Assembly: GCA_963920665.1 (NCBI GenBank)
Contig: OY987265.1
Span: 11,971,001 to 12,035,000 of the forward strand
From: Straminergon stramineum
Taxonomy: Eukaryota; Streptophyta; Bryopsida; Hypnales; Calliergonaceae
Length of the DNA stretch: 64,000 nt
Direction: 5' to 3'
Both the position numbers and the translations under genes were made by a program. The first letter of the stretch is position 1, and each line of letters opens with the position of its first letter. Under the pieces are notes generated by a model. That model worked only from the letters and a program-made list of their open reading frames with translations. It did no database searches and was not told the origin of the DNA. This document shows, piece by piece, positions 32,602 to 44,415 of this stretch.

Positions 32602-35090
32602 ATGATCAGTGAGAATTTCCGGTTCAGGTAACTTCTCACTACGGACTTATGATTTTGTTCTCGGCAATCTTTAATAATGAACTTGGTGCTTTTGTTGCAG
32701 AGATAAAAATAATTTTCCCAGTATCGGTGATCAGCTGCAAAACGATATATTGCTGTGCAACAATACTGTACAAGGACGTTATTTATTGTCTGATAGTCGT
32801 GGTAAGGATTGTGATTGTACGTACGTTATAGTGGAATTCTTGCAGTATTTTCCTTAAATTCATTCACCATATTGTCTGGTTATGAGAATGCTTTATATTT
32901 TTCCTTTCACTTTGTACGTGACCACATTTGAGACGCCTCTTGTCAACTTAAAATAATCATTGACCAGGACTAGTCTCGTGATACTCCATATTAATAACGG
33001 ATTGCCCCCATTTGGTCGCAGGACATGTTTGCAGCAACATGGAGGTCAATCCTGCTACTGCTTGCTGCCCAGAAGGAGAACAGTATTCTTGTCAGTAAGC
33101 ACTTGAGTGCCTGTGTTATAGTGTGCTTTTTTCATGAATACATATCACATGAAGTAACCCAGAAGCAACTTGCTAATCTATTTTTTTCCTTTGTAGAAGA
33201 TACTCAGGACTTGACGTTCATCTCTTATTAACAATGCAGGGGTTGCAATATGGTGTCGCAATGCTGCAATTCGTATGAGTATTGTGTATCGTGCTGCTTA
33301 AACCCTTTGCGGGTGGGTCATTCTCATATCATCCTTATGTCCTCTGTTTATTACTGGCGTTGGGTTTGCACTCGACAATGTAACCAAAGTATTAAAGTGG
33401 TCCTGGTTTTTATGTAAAGACAGCACTCGAGGTTGCACTAAAGACGAAGCTCGCCCGCCAAGAAACTGCAGGTGTGTTGTTTCGAGAATACCCTCAGTTC
33501 TTCCCTCTTTATTAGCCTGTTAAGCGTATTTCAGTTACGAACACACTGACCTTATAATTTAAATGGTATTCTGAATAGGGATGTGCACCAGTTTGTTCGA
33601 CTATTGTTCAGGTCGCTGCCGACATAACTCTGAGAGCGTGGTATGCACACTGAACGACTTTGCCCCTCGTTCTATAAGAGAGTTGTAGCATGGACACTTT
33701 TCTAATGCACGCTCATGACTCAGGTTCATGAAAATGCGTATGTGAGTGGAGACCATCACTGTTTCTCAGCAAAATCCGCTTCAACTGGTTAGATCCCGAA
33801 CTCTTCTTCTCCTTTTATTTAGCAACTTGGAGCCTTTGAAGCAGGGGTGATTCATGAATTTCCCTTGTTAATTGGTTTAATGTTTGATTACAGGTGAAGC
33901 AGTGGATACAGTGGCCGAGGATGAACTGGCAGATGTGTCTGTTCTTGTTGGCCGGTATTATATTTGCATCTTGCAATTATTCTGTTTCACCCCAATGCAT
34001 TATTCTCGTCTTCCTTCCTCTTGGTTTGCACTAATTATTATCAAGTGCCCTCTCGACCTCTTAAATTCTTGGTTCAGACATTTTCTGCTGGCCTTGCCTT
34101 GTTATATATTTATCAAATGATTTATCAATTGCTTTCTTACTAACATTGCATTCATACACAGAAGGGCATATTTATCTGGTTTTATTTTGGTTTCTTATCG
34201 ATAGTGTATGGCTTTAACGGTTTATCTGTTATGCAGGCAAGGACTGTCTTGTGATACAACATGTAGTGCTAAGAGGCTATCTTGTATAGAGGACAAACTT
34301 GCAGCTGTTAACAATTGTGCTGAGTAAGCTCTGGATCGATCAGATTGGCATTACTACAAAGGGAATCTGTGCCTAGGATGAAATAGAGTGCGTGTGCTGC
34401 ATATGGTCCTGTAGTTGACAGGGAGTGCTGAGAGGTGTCCACTGTAACTGATGCTCTATTCTAGCATTTTCATGATTGCAATTATATTTGTAGATTGTAA
34501 GGATTTTGAGAAGCGATAGAAATTTTACTAACTGTTTTTCCCATTTTGAGTCTCGTGAGGATGAACAATTCTAGCTCCAATGTTCTTGTTTACTTTCGTA
34601 TCCTTTACATTGGAGCAAATTACTTTGGCTCTGTTTTTTGTAAATATTGTGATATAAAATGGGCTGTACATTTTCAGGTTACAGAAATATAATAATTGTA
34701 ATGGGCTGTGCATAGCGAGCTCTGGCCCAGATCAACCTGCAGAGGTGGTCAGCGGCGCACCTAAGCACATGGTATTCTTCTTCTCTACCCTGTTTGTTAC
34801 ATCCTGAGCAATTCAACTGGTTTGGGTTACCCTATATACCTACCATCTTCTGTATAATTTAATTAATCCTTTGCCAGAAGTGACACATGTGCTTGGTTGT
34901 AAACTACTGATTTGGAAATTGAGTTTGCACAACAATGTGTTGAATCTGACCAGTGCACAGATAGATAGTCTAACTCCTTCGGATTGGTTTTCTACAGCAC
35001 CCAGGCGCATGTCTGTACAACAATCAAGCCAGTCAGTTATCATGTAAAGGTTCCCATCCTTTTACTCGTCGACTCTGTCCCTGTGCATGA
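32602..35090 (+). CDS. SPRING1/C12orf49 (UPF0454) homologue with MGAT5-like Cys-rich tail, N-terminus unresolved
   Basis: Exons in phase: 32602-32627 (5' limit uncertain), 32701-32801, 33022-33094, 33240-33316, 33424-33471, 33579-33640, 33724-33787, 33894-33954, 34237-34323, 34678-34771 and 34998-35090 (TGA). All are GT-AG, with at least 261 residues. The core has the family motifs NNTVQGRYLLSDSRGHVC, QCCNSYEYCVSCCLNP, FDYCSGRCRHNSESVVHENAY and HHCFS. In animals this protein sits in the Golgi and promotes maturation of site-1 protease, which activates SREBP. Plants have site-1 protease but no SREBP, so a role in activating S1P for stress factors such as bZIP28 is inference. After the core comes a second Cys-rich region (GLSCDTTCSAKRLSC, then QPAEVV, GACLY, LSCKGSHPFTRRLCPCA) that resembles the C-terminal tail of GlcNAc-transferase V. 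The true start and the expected N-terminal membrane anchor were not found with certainty. Confidence 0.85.
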
Positions 35091-38000
35091 TCAATTGGAC
35101 CAGTTAACCCGTTTTCACGACATATTCAAGTGACTGCTTTTGTGGCAATCAAATATTGAACTTGTTTTGATGTCAGCTTGTGCTATCACGTAGAAGGATT
35201 ATTCTGAGAAGGATGTAGAATACTGTAGTTGAGGTAGCTCTTCTCCTGTTGAGTGTCAAGTTCGCTGACACTCAATTTCTTTACGCACATGTAAGAAGAC
35301 ATGCGTGGCATCACATTAGCCTGTTTGTGACAGCATTTACTCTTATAGAACGTTTTTGGACCACCAGCTTAGCAGTTTGACACTTATAACATTTGAAATA
35401 TAATCAAATGTGTGAGTGATACTCAGGCTTCAGAATATATTTTCATAGACGGGACTTTTTTTTATCAAATTATGGATTAAGAGATGACCTTCAAAGCGCA
35501 CTGGATTCATGTTTTCAAGTTCTTTCTGAATATTTTAGGTTGCTTCATCTGATGAAAGGATTCTGACAGTAGAATTCGTTTAGCATCTCTGCGTTTTTGA
35601 AGTACAGTGTGTTGAGTGCTGCGTTTTCTACCTGCAGCTCCATGAGGCGGCAATACTGCTTTGTCTATTATTTGGATGTTCGTCGCAGAAAATTATTACG
35701 GAAACTGCATACCGGCTGTTTATGAAGGATCAGTTACTGGTTAATAGAAGGAATTATGTTTTTCTCATACTACGCACATGGTTGGATTCCGCAATGGAAG
35801 TACCTGCACGGTAGCGTTCTGCAAGTCCAGATACAAATTTGTGAAATCATTTGGTTATTACCGCGTCATTGTTGGATTCAAGGGTGTTGAGGAACTGCCT
35901 CAACACTTTTCCAAAAGAACTCTTTTTGTGTGCACAATCTGAATTCATCTTAGGTGGACGGTACCAAAAGTTACAGAAAGAAGACAGGCGTTGGTCACTT
36001 ACCGAGCATCACGTTCTGCATACAGTGAAGGTCAGACTTTTGAGATTTTTTTGTTGCCATTTATAGTGAGTTCTCACAACTGCTGAAGAATGTTATGTAT
36101 AATTTTGGGGGGTACAGTTTCTGTGCTTGTCACATCTATAATTATTGGCTCAGAGCCACAATTTGTTTTCCTTACCTTCCTCATCTCGAGGAGGTCAGAT
36201 CCATGTGAACATCCAGTATTCTCTGAGTTTCCTGTGTTTCCTGTCCGTGCCTCAAGTGGGTATGCCAGCAGAGTTCTACCAATTCGATGTTCAACAGGCA
36301 CGTGGTTGCTCAATTCACTGTAAGTGCTCTCTTCAAACAACAAAGATTGTAGAAAACATGCATGTGCAGCAATCAATAAGTTAGTTGTGTGCTAATATTT
36401 TAGATAGTAATAGTAACATATGCAATTTTGTTACAAGTAGATACAAGTAGCTGATTAGATGGAGACCTTATGGATCATGTGGAAAGTCTACCTATGAACT
36501 GCATCTTGTTTGTCGCGCTTCCCCATGGCAATCTCTCGTTGATGTCATTTAAAAGTTCTGAAAATATATTTTATTTTGTTAAAAATCACGTTAATGGTTT
36601 GTTTTCACTCAAATACTCTGCTTATCTCAACCTTGGATTAGAGGTGAGAGGTGAAGACTGAAGAAGCGGATAAATAGTGCTTATCTAAATCATGGATTGA
36701 GTGAGGTGGAGACTGAAGAAGCCTGGTAATGCACTAGAAGAAAAATTTACAGATGCGGTTCTCGAATTCCATTCAGTTTCGAAGTAGAGGTTGTGCAAAA
36801 GTGAACCCCAAGGAACGCAGAGTCTTGGGCCGATACCAAATGACGAAGAACTAATTTCTTTGTATGATAACAGACTCACTGTAAGCAGGCCTGGAAGTAA
36901 CACAGGAGTGAAAAAGACTAGGTACTGTAACGACTTTGGTCGGTTTCCCACGAGGGAAGCAGCGGGCAGGGTGGTCGATTTCCATTACAGGCCTGTGGTC
37001 GGCATGCAGAGGCAGTGAGACTGCAGGTCAAGTCGCTGCAGCCTTTTGTTTTCTGCGTGTTCTTACATCATCTAACTTACATAAGTAAAACCGCCTTCTG
37101 CCAGGTCCACCCTTGTCTTTGTTTGTATTCTCTGGGCGGAGGACCACTTTCTGTTGTTGGACAGCTTTTCTACGGTTGCAATTTGCTCTGGGGTGAATAT
37201 TCTTGATTGTGAGATTGGATCGCGAAGTGGTCGGTGATTTCCGTTGGTAATTGAAGCTGACTTTTCCTTTTGTTGTGTACTAGTTTGTTTTGTTATTATC
37301 CTGATTGTTAGAGCTGCTGCTTCTTGCCACAGCAAGAGCTACCTCAACAATAGGAAACGTAGGCGATTGCCCTAGTTATTGATGGAATCCCAACATTTTC
37401 ACTCATGGCAGTGGCAAATTTGAACCATTTTCTCTCACGACAATGGTGAAATTTGGATCTTTTAGTGTGCACCATCAACCATCGTAACATTCTCGGGTGG
37501 GGTGGGGGTGGGGGGGTTTAGAAGAAATCAACTGCAAGCTTCTATGGAGCTATTAGAGTGGAGGGAATACTATAGTGATTAGACGGTGAAACAATCAATT
37601 GACTAAGAAATATTTTCGGAGAATTTGTAAGAGTCAAAAAGTATTCTTCTAAGATTCTTCAAGAGGATGAATAGTACCCTGTCCAAGAGTTTTATTACTA
37701 CATTAATTGATAAACATGTGTGTTGCGTGGCAGGGCAATGGGATTGGACTCATTGGAGTGTTAGCTGCTATGGGGGGCAGTTCGCATTTGGGGTGCTGAG
37801 AGCAACAAATGTGAAGGACAATGAGAATATGCTCTTGCTACGTCCAAATTACTCTTTGCCTGCCTGCAACCAAGTTGCATATAAGCTTATAATCTGTAAC
37901 TACATTGATGAGGAAGCATTTCCTGTCTGGAGCAGGAGAATATTTCTTACATATCCCATTGTTACAGGTGAGGAGTCAAAACTGTTGCCGGCTCATTAGG

Positions 38001-38226
38001 AAACCTGCAGTCTGCTTCGTAAAGCATCCACAGAATGAAGTCCTGTATGATTCCAAGGTTCTGATTTATTGGCTCTGGACCGCAGGGGAGGAGGCTTTGC
38101 ATCGACAAAAGCTACATACATGTGAGGAAGTTTGAGTACTAGGAACTTTACTATTACTATCAATGCTATTACTTAGGGACAGAACGAGTCATCATGTAGT
38201 TGCTTGCTTAGAGATGGGGCTACTAA
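35091..38226. other. 3' flank and spacer with unassigned open frames
   Basis: The 3' UTR of the SPRING1-like gene should lie at the left. Unrecognised frames on + include 36791-37018 (75 codons) and 37667-37999 (110 codons). Neither has family similarity, and I cannot connect them by splice sites. A G-rich run is at 37495-37516. Confidence 0.4.
37495..37516 (+). other. G-quadruplex candidate
   Basis: Four runs of three or more G separated by single T bases (gggtggggtgggggtggggg), extended by two further G. This satisfies the standard G4 pattern with one-base loops. It lies in spacer, so no role is assigned. Confidence 0.7.
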
Positions 38227-38747
38227 GGTAAACCTGCCTATGACAGGCATAATGAGTTGTCTGTCCTATTTCCATTAGGAAAAAAAATCTGATTTTTTTT
38301 TCATACAAAGACAAATGTGAGAAATGAAGGAAGCAATCAAAATTTTACTTTTCAAACAAAGTAAGAATTTTTTATAAATTTTTGAAGTGTGTTGCCCAAT
38401 TGGCTCACAAAAGTTTGTAGACTACTCCAAATCAGCAAAAAGTGTTTCTATAATGGTCATCTTACCACCTCAAGCAAGCACAACATTTTCTAACATGGCC
38501 ATGACAAAAAGAAATTTAAAAATAACATTTTATGATGAGTTTACACTAGAAAGGTGTAAGTGTCCTATGATAGTCACAAATAACTCCATGAACATCTCCC
38601 AAGGCATTGATTATGGCCACAAATCAACCTAATGTATTCCTCATCCCATTTATTCGAAAAAGTCTATCATGGGTTGATGTAAGATTCTAATGGGTGGTTT
38701 CCAAAGTGACCGCATTAGGCAATTTATTTGTCATGGGTTGATTTACC
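38227..38747 (+). mobile_element. Inverted-end element, GGTAAA family, copy 1
   Basis: About 521 bp. It starts GGTAAACCTGCCTATGACAG and ends with a gtcatgggttgatttacc block, partial inverted repeats. It aligns along its length with 48347-48871, for example tttttgaagtgtg, gtttgtagacta, gatggccat/atggtcat and ttgattatggccac. No coding capacity. Confidence 0.65.
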
Positions 38748-41322
38748 TTATGTGCTAATTCTATTTTTTTTGTTTCTATAGCAACTTAGAACATGCCTTG
38801 CAACCTACTACTTTATTTGTCCATCTTATTTTCTAGGGACCCTAGCAAAATAGGATTCAACTTCATTCCTTAGAGGCCCATGAAATTCCATGCCAAAGTT
38901 GTGTTCCCTTTGAATGCGGCGTCCTAGATGCTATATCTATAGCTCCTTTTTTGTCCCTTCGCATTTTTCCTTTCAAATAATCTTTTTGGGTCATGTAATA
39001 GTTTTAGGCTTGTAGATTAGGTACTATAATGATTTGCAACTACTTGCATCTACTCTCATCTCCATTATAAATAGAGATTTTAGTGTTGTGTCAAAAAAAA
39101 AGCAATTCAATTGTAGGGAAGTTTGTTGACTTTCTTCTATAACCTATTTTCTAAGCCATTGAAGTTGTATGATCATGGGACTCATTGTGTCTAAAGTTTC
39201 AAGCTATGCTTTAGTTCAAACTCAAGACAACTAAGAGAATTAAGACCTTCATAGTAGCTACAACTAATTACAATCCATATCCAAAAATGTCCCTTTATTT
39301 AAAGAAAAATTTGAGGTATATCTATAATCAATACATTAGAAATTATGATTCATTCATATATCGTCCCTTAAAAGCAAGTTGTGATGTATGAAGATTTTCT
39401 TTGGATAGTCAACAAGACCCTACAAAATTGAAGATACATCAATAATAATAGTTTGTTAACCTTGGACACTTTTAGTTGTGCATATCTCATTAGTTATAAA
39501 AAAATTCATTTTTTTCCATTGAACAAAAAGCATGGTCTAAATGAGCCTTGATGTCTATGAATGAATAATTATTTGTCTATGTAAAATAATCTTCAACTAG
39601 TCACATTTTGTAACGCTGTTCAAATTACCTATTGTCTTTATATTTCCAATTGCAAGACTTATCGGATGTAAATTATAATAGCACTTTTGGTCATCTATAC
39701 ATAGAGAAGTATGAATTGATACAACATTGTGATTTATTGGGAGTGAAAGTATTCAAATTGGAATTGAACATTCTATCCCATTTAGAAGAATGGGTGATTT
39801 TAAAATATCATCCATTAATTGTCCATCTTAACATTGAATTACGTATGAGAATGAATTTTTTTTTGTTGAATAATTTTTCTAATGATACAAAGACTTAGTA
39901 GAGCCTAATATAATAGGGCAAAAGTAGTGCCTCCCAATTGTCTAATATTTAAAACTATGATGTTATTGGCCTTGACCCACCTAAAAACATTCCTTTATCC
40001 CCTAAAGAGAAATTTTCCTTGAAAGGAACAATTTGAAATTTAATAAGGTCCCTATAAAGTCAATTTTGAATTTCTGTTTTTATAAATTTGGACACAAGGT
40101 GCATCATTGCTCCTCTTTTATTAGAATATATAATCTTATACATTTAGATGCCTAGGGTGATTTAGACATTGTCAATAGTTTGGGCAATATATTTAGAACC
40201 AACTTTTACTTCTCATAATTTGGAAAGCATGTAATAAATATGTAATTAAAATAGTTAAAAAAACAACAAAACAATGTGTAGTTACAAAAATCTCATCAAA
40301 GAGTTCCATTGAAGCCTCTAGACATTCTCAATGTCCAAGGCCCTTCAAAAACTTATTTCTAAACTTTAAGCACTATAATCTTGAAATTTGTGAAATTGGA
40401 ACTTGAAATGATGATAGAAAATTTCCAATGGAGCCACCATTCATTGCATTAAAATAGACTCTCCATGTGATGGCTTTATAAAAGATTTGGCAATATACTA
40501 AACAAGACGACACTTGCATTTTTGGGATGAAAATTGTTCAATGAATGTTCCCACCAAGATATTCCCTTTGACAAGGTTAAAATTGTTATTTTTCTTGAAA
40601 CAACAACTCCACCAAAACTACTTTTTCTCCTACAAATAGTTCATTGGATTTGCAATGATGGAATTTTTTTTGCTTCGGGCTACTAAGAGCATTGTAATTG
40701 GTTGGAAGACAAAATAGTGAGTTGCACCAGTAGGACAAACAAAAAATTCTTGCAATAAGACAATGATACTATATTTCATTGAGATGAATTTTCCACTACA
40801 TTTGGCAATGCTCTTACACCCAAAGGATAGATGTTCCTAATCTTGTAAATAATCCACTCCATTATTGTCACTCCCACCTCTGATTGTATCAACTTTTTAT
40901 GCCATTGAGGCCCAAAACTTAACTATTTAAAAATGCCCCTTTTAGATTGAATGTATGATTATTTTGAGTCCATTCCTAGCTACCAAGAACTATATGGAAA
41001 ATGTCTAAGAATGGTCCTTCCAACCTTATAGTGAGTTTGTGATAGTCAACTAAAGAATACAAAATTGTGATTACAAAATTTTTGCAATTAGATTTATCCT
41101 TCAAGGCCCCATGTCTATCATCAATCCTTTTGAAAGGGACACCATGGGGCCAAATTGCACCAATTTAAAATAAATCTCTACTTTTTGCTAGATAAAAGTA
41201 GTCTTGTTTTGCCATAAATTTTTCATTCCTATATTAAATGTACATGAAATTTGGATGAAAGAGAGCTTAAACGTAATTGAAATGTGGCTTTTGATCCCAA
41301 AGATGCCGGATAGAGTAGTTAA
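38748..41322. other. AT-rich spacer, no gene seen
   Basis: Low-GC DNA. The longest open stretch (39632-39898, 88 codons) begins without promoter or splice context and has no recognised match. I saw no paired terminal repeats. Confidence 0.4.
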
Positions 41323-41968
41323 CCCCCACTAAATGCCCAAGGCCTTTTTAGAGCTTCTTGGAATTTGCTCTAAATTGTGCAAAAAAAACCCATTTTGATA
41401 GGATTTATCAATTTTTTAAAATTGTAATTATATGAACTAGACATGTTAGAGATCACATAGGAAAAGAAAATACAACAATATCACTTATGGATTGAATTTT
41501 TTTTAATGTTTGATCATCAAGGTGTTAAAACTATGAAAGTGATATGAAGTCTTTCAATCCCCATTCACACATCAAAACTGAAAAGTTGGTAACCAAAAAC
41601 AATATGAGGTTGAAGGGCAAAACATGTATGACCCCAATCTATTTACAACTTTTCAAAATCTACTCTACAATTTTTTTTAAATGAATTTCTAATGTGACTT
41701 TTTCTCCAAAATTCTAGTGTATTTGAGGCTCATTTCCAATAGCCTTCAACTCTATAAAATCAAGATTTGCAATGGAAACCCTTGCACAAAATCTTGAGTA
41801 GAAAAATCATAATCATTCATTTTCAAAATTGGACTTTTGATGCTAAAACTAAACTTTATAGAAAGAATTTTAAAAAAATGCAAACTACTAAACATAGGAA
41901 CTTGATAAGGTTTTATTCAACTTCAAAGTTTTGTTGACACCAAAATGTGGTGCCTAGGGCATTTAAGG
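41323..41968 (+). mobile_element. Long TTAA-flanked element, copy H1
   Basis: About 646 bp. It follows TTAA at 41319-41322 and starts CCCCCACTAAATGCCCAAGG. Its right end is decayed (gcctagggcatttaagg then ta, without an intact TTAA). It is an inverted homologue of H2 at 42347-42983. Shared blocks include gacatgttagagatcacatagg and gaggctcatttccaa. No transposase frame. Confidence 0.7.
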
Positions 41969-42346
41969 TAGAAAAACCAATAATCAATCATTTAAGGAAT
42001 TTTGGAGCAAATCATGCAGAGTATGAGGTGGTGGAAATTTTCCCATGTAGGAAGATAGGAAATATGGGGATAGCAAAATTTTCAGAATTTCATTCCCAAA
42101 ATTGAAATTATTGCGAATTTTAGGAGCTAAAAAGTGCATTTCAAGAGTAGCCAATGTCTACAGTCTTTCAATTCCGATCATTCAATCTACTTAGTACTTC
42201 GAGACATCTGTCAAAACCTTATTAGTCCCAACCTTGAAAAGGCCAAAAAAACACATTCCAATTTTGAAATCCAACCTAAGGTTGAAAATAGCGCACCCTA
42301 CTGGATGAATATTGGGCGTGGTGGACAATTGGTACTTCTACCTTAA
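41969..42346. repeat. Spacer between H1 and H2, repeated at 47.9-48.2 kb
   Basis: The stretch resembles 47990-48165: both carry tataggaagata/gtaggaagata, a gcaaaatttt block and attgaaattatt. It is a diverged dispersed repeat, and I could not define its ends. Confidence 0.5.
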
Positions 42347-42983
42347 CCCCTAAATGCTCAAGGCACCAAATTTTAGTGTTTTGAAAACTTTAAAGTTAAG
42401 TAAAATCCAACCAAATTGCTATTACTAGTAGTTTATATTTTTGGAGAACTCTTTTTGAAGTCTAGTTTTAGGATCAAAAAGCTGATCTTAAAAATGAAGG
42501 ATTATGATTTCTGTATTCAAGATTTGTGCAAGGATGCCCATTGCAATCTTAACTTCCTGTAGTGGTTGAGGGCTCTTGGAAATGAGCCTCAAATACACTA
42601 GATCTTGGAGGAAAAATCACATTAGAAATTTATTTTAAAAAAAAGGAGAATAGATTTTGAAAAAATGGAAATTGATTGGGGTTGTGCATGCTAAGCCTTG
42701 TAACCTCGTACTTTTTAGTGACCAAATTTTTAGAATTGACACGCAAAAAGAGAATTGAAAATTTTTCATAGTTTTTACACCCTCATGATCAAGCATTATA
42801 ATCTTTCAATCCGTAAGTGATATTTTTATGTTTTTTTTTCCTATGTGATCTCTAACATGTCTAGTTTGAATTTGTACAGTTACAATTCAAAAGAAATTGG
42901 TATAACTTATGAAAACATTGAGTTTTTGTTCAATTTAGAGCAAATTTCAAGAACCTCCAAACAGGCCTTGGGCATTTGGGGGT
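42347..42983 (-). mobile_element. Long TTAA-flanked element, copy H2
   Basis: 637 bp between TTAA at 42343-42346 and 42984-42987. It starts CCCCTAAATGCTCAAGGC and ends GCCTTGGGCATTTGGGGG, so the ends pair over about 18 bp. It aligns with the reverse complement of H1. The ends share the CCCCTAAATG start with the 222-bp family, but the interiors differ, suggesting mobilisation by related transposases. Confidence 0.75.
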
Positions 42984-43920
42984 TAAAGTAAAACAATGCT
43001 TCACCAAGTTTTAAATGATCGCCATCCCAACACTTTCTCCAAAAATAAACAAAAATTGTGTCTGGTGGTATTGTACCAACGTTCGGGAATTTTTTTGAGT
43101 TTCACTGGCTATTTTCCTACTATTCTCACATTGGACTGATTTTTCAAGTACAGAGTCCGGTTATTTTCTCTATTTTCCATTCAAAATCAATTTTTTTTGG
43201 TTTTTTCCACCGTTTTTTAGTCGATGATTTCGAATTGCAACCGTATTTTTTACCAATTCCACCAGCTAACTTTGAACTAGCCGCCGGTTCTTCCCAGACA
43301 TTGTATGGTACTATTCTCTGCAATGAAATTTTGTTTCATCTGTGTCAAAAAAATAAAAATAAAATAACAGAAAGAGCCATGTGATGATCAGTTTCTTGCC
43401 CAACTTTGTCACGGTTGAGGCAGGAAGGCCACAAAATTAATGCCAAATGAGGAGGTGAGCTACAATTTCAATGCAAAAGATAGATAGAATTGAATTGAAT
43501 TGAATTGAGAGCAGGCAAAGACAATAACGTAAGTTAAGTTAAGTTAAGTTCCGTGCAGCCTTTTGAGTTTTTGTTTTTATTGGGGTGTTTTTTCTTTGAC
43601 ACAAAATGAAAAAGAATTTCATTGCAAGATAAAAAAAGTACTGCAGACTTTCAAGTTTGGAACCTTCTTTCTGTTAAGTTATGACTCCGTATACTTTTAT
43701 CTCCCTCATTGATTACTGCCCCATGCAGAGTAGTCCAGGCACATTCTTCTGCTGATGTGGAGGAGCCGTTGGCCGGCCGGGCCGGTTTGTGTCCCCTAGA
43801 GGTTTAGATTTGGTGCCTCTCGGAGCCATCATCATTTCCGTATTGCCGCTGCATCAATAACTTAGTTGGGCTCTATGGCTCATCTTCATGGACTCTTCAT
43901 CATGACTAAGCTTAGTTAGG
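42984..43920. other. Spacer with duplicated block and short tandem repeats
   Basis: The block 43087-43305 recurs in diverged form at 44771-44985. Short arrays of GAATT and GTTAA units are at 43489-43510 and 43532-43550. Two oppositely oriented copies of a TGCAATGAAAT-type motif are at about 43318-43352 and 43596-43627. An open frame at 43058-43384 was not recognised. Confidence 0.5.
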
Positions 43921-44060
43921 GCCTCTTCACACTATGGCCGTTCAGGTCGAGAGGCCGTGGGATTGAGTGGTCAAACTTTGGTGAGAGTTCAAAGAAATGA
44001 ACAATAAATAGGCCAAAAAAACTAGGAATTGGAACCTTCGGCCGGCCATAGTGTGAAGCC
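43921..44060. mobile_element. Short inverted-repeat element with CTTCACACTATGGCCG ends
   Basis: The left end CTTCACACTATGGCCG (about 43925-43940) is matched by its reverse complement CGGCCATAGTGTGAAG (about 44043-44058), giving a hairpin-forming element of about 140 bp. GGCC-rich ends recall hAT-type elements, but I could not define an 8-bp target duplication, so the class is open. Confidence 0.6.
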
Positions 44061-44105
44061 TCCAAAGGCCAAAGTCCAAAGTCCAAGCCCAAAGTCCAAA
44101 CCTAT
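44061..44105 (+). repeat. Seven-base repeat aaagtcc
   Basis: Four to five adjacent imperfect copies of aaagtcc follow the hairpin element directly. Confidence 0.6.
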
Positions 44106-44338
44106 TCCATTTTTTTGACTTCTAATCCATTCAATTTCTGAAATTTTCAATAAATTGTCATCCATGTGACAAAATTTTCAAGCAAAAGGTTAATAAATAT
44201 GAGAAAGGAGTCAAAAATGGCCTTGGAAAAATAATTACAGCACATGCTCTCATCATTAAACAAGGAATATGAAGGATATAAATGAAATAAAAAGGTAGCA
44301 TTAAACATTGAAGGGAAGTAGGTTCATAGAATGCAAAG

Positions 44339-44415
44339 ACTCCCCATTGTAATGGTGGAGACTAGGGTTCAAACCCCAATGGGGACACAAATAAACAAAT
44401 AAACAAAATAAAAGA
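44339..44415 (+). mobile_element. SINE-like sequence with a Pol III B-box
   Basis: gggttcaaacccc (44354-44366) fits the B-box consensus GWTCRANNC and is followed at once by an A-rich tail (acacaaataaacaaataaac). A convincing A-box at the right distance was not found, so this could be a decayed SINE or chance. Confidence 0.35.

Noticed and set aside
33025..33231. 68-codon frame with a hydrophobic start (MFAATWRSILLLLAA)
   Set aside because: It is a different frame of SPRING1-like exon 33022-33094 read on into the intron. The family frame of that exon gives the conserved Cys-rich sequence.
35105..35113. Lone TTAACCC at 35.1 kb
   Set aside because: No paired right end with GGGTTAA within a reasonable distance, so not called as an element.
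35175..35193. Possible extra terminal exon after a donor at 35050
   Set aside because: Reading straight on gives the conserved end GSHPFTRRLCPCA and a stop, so no intron is needed.
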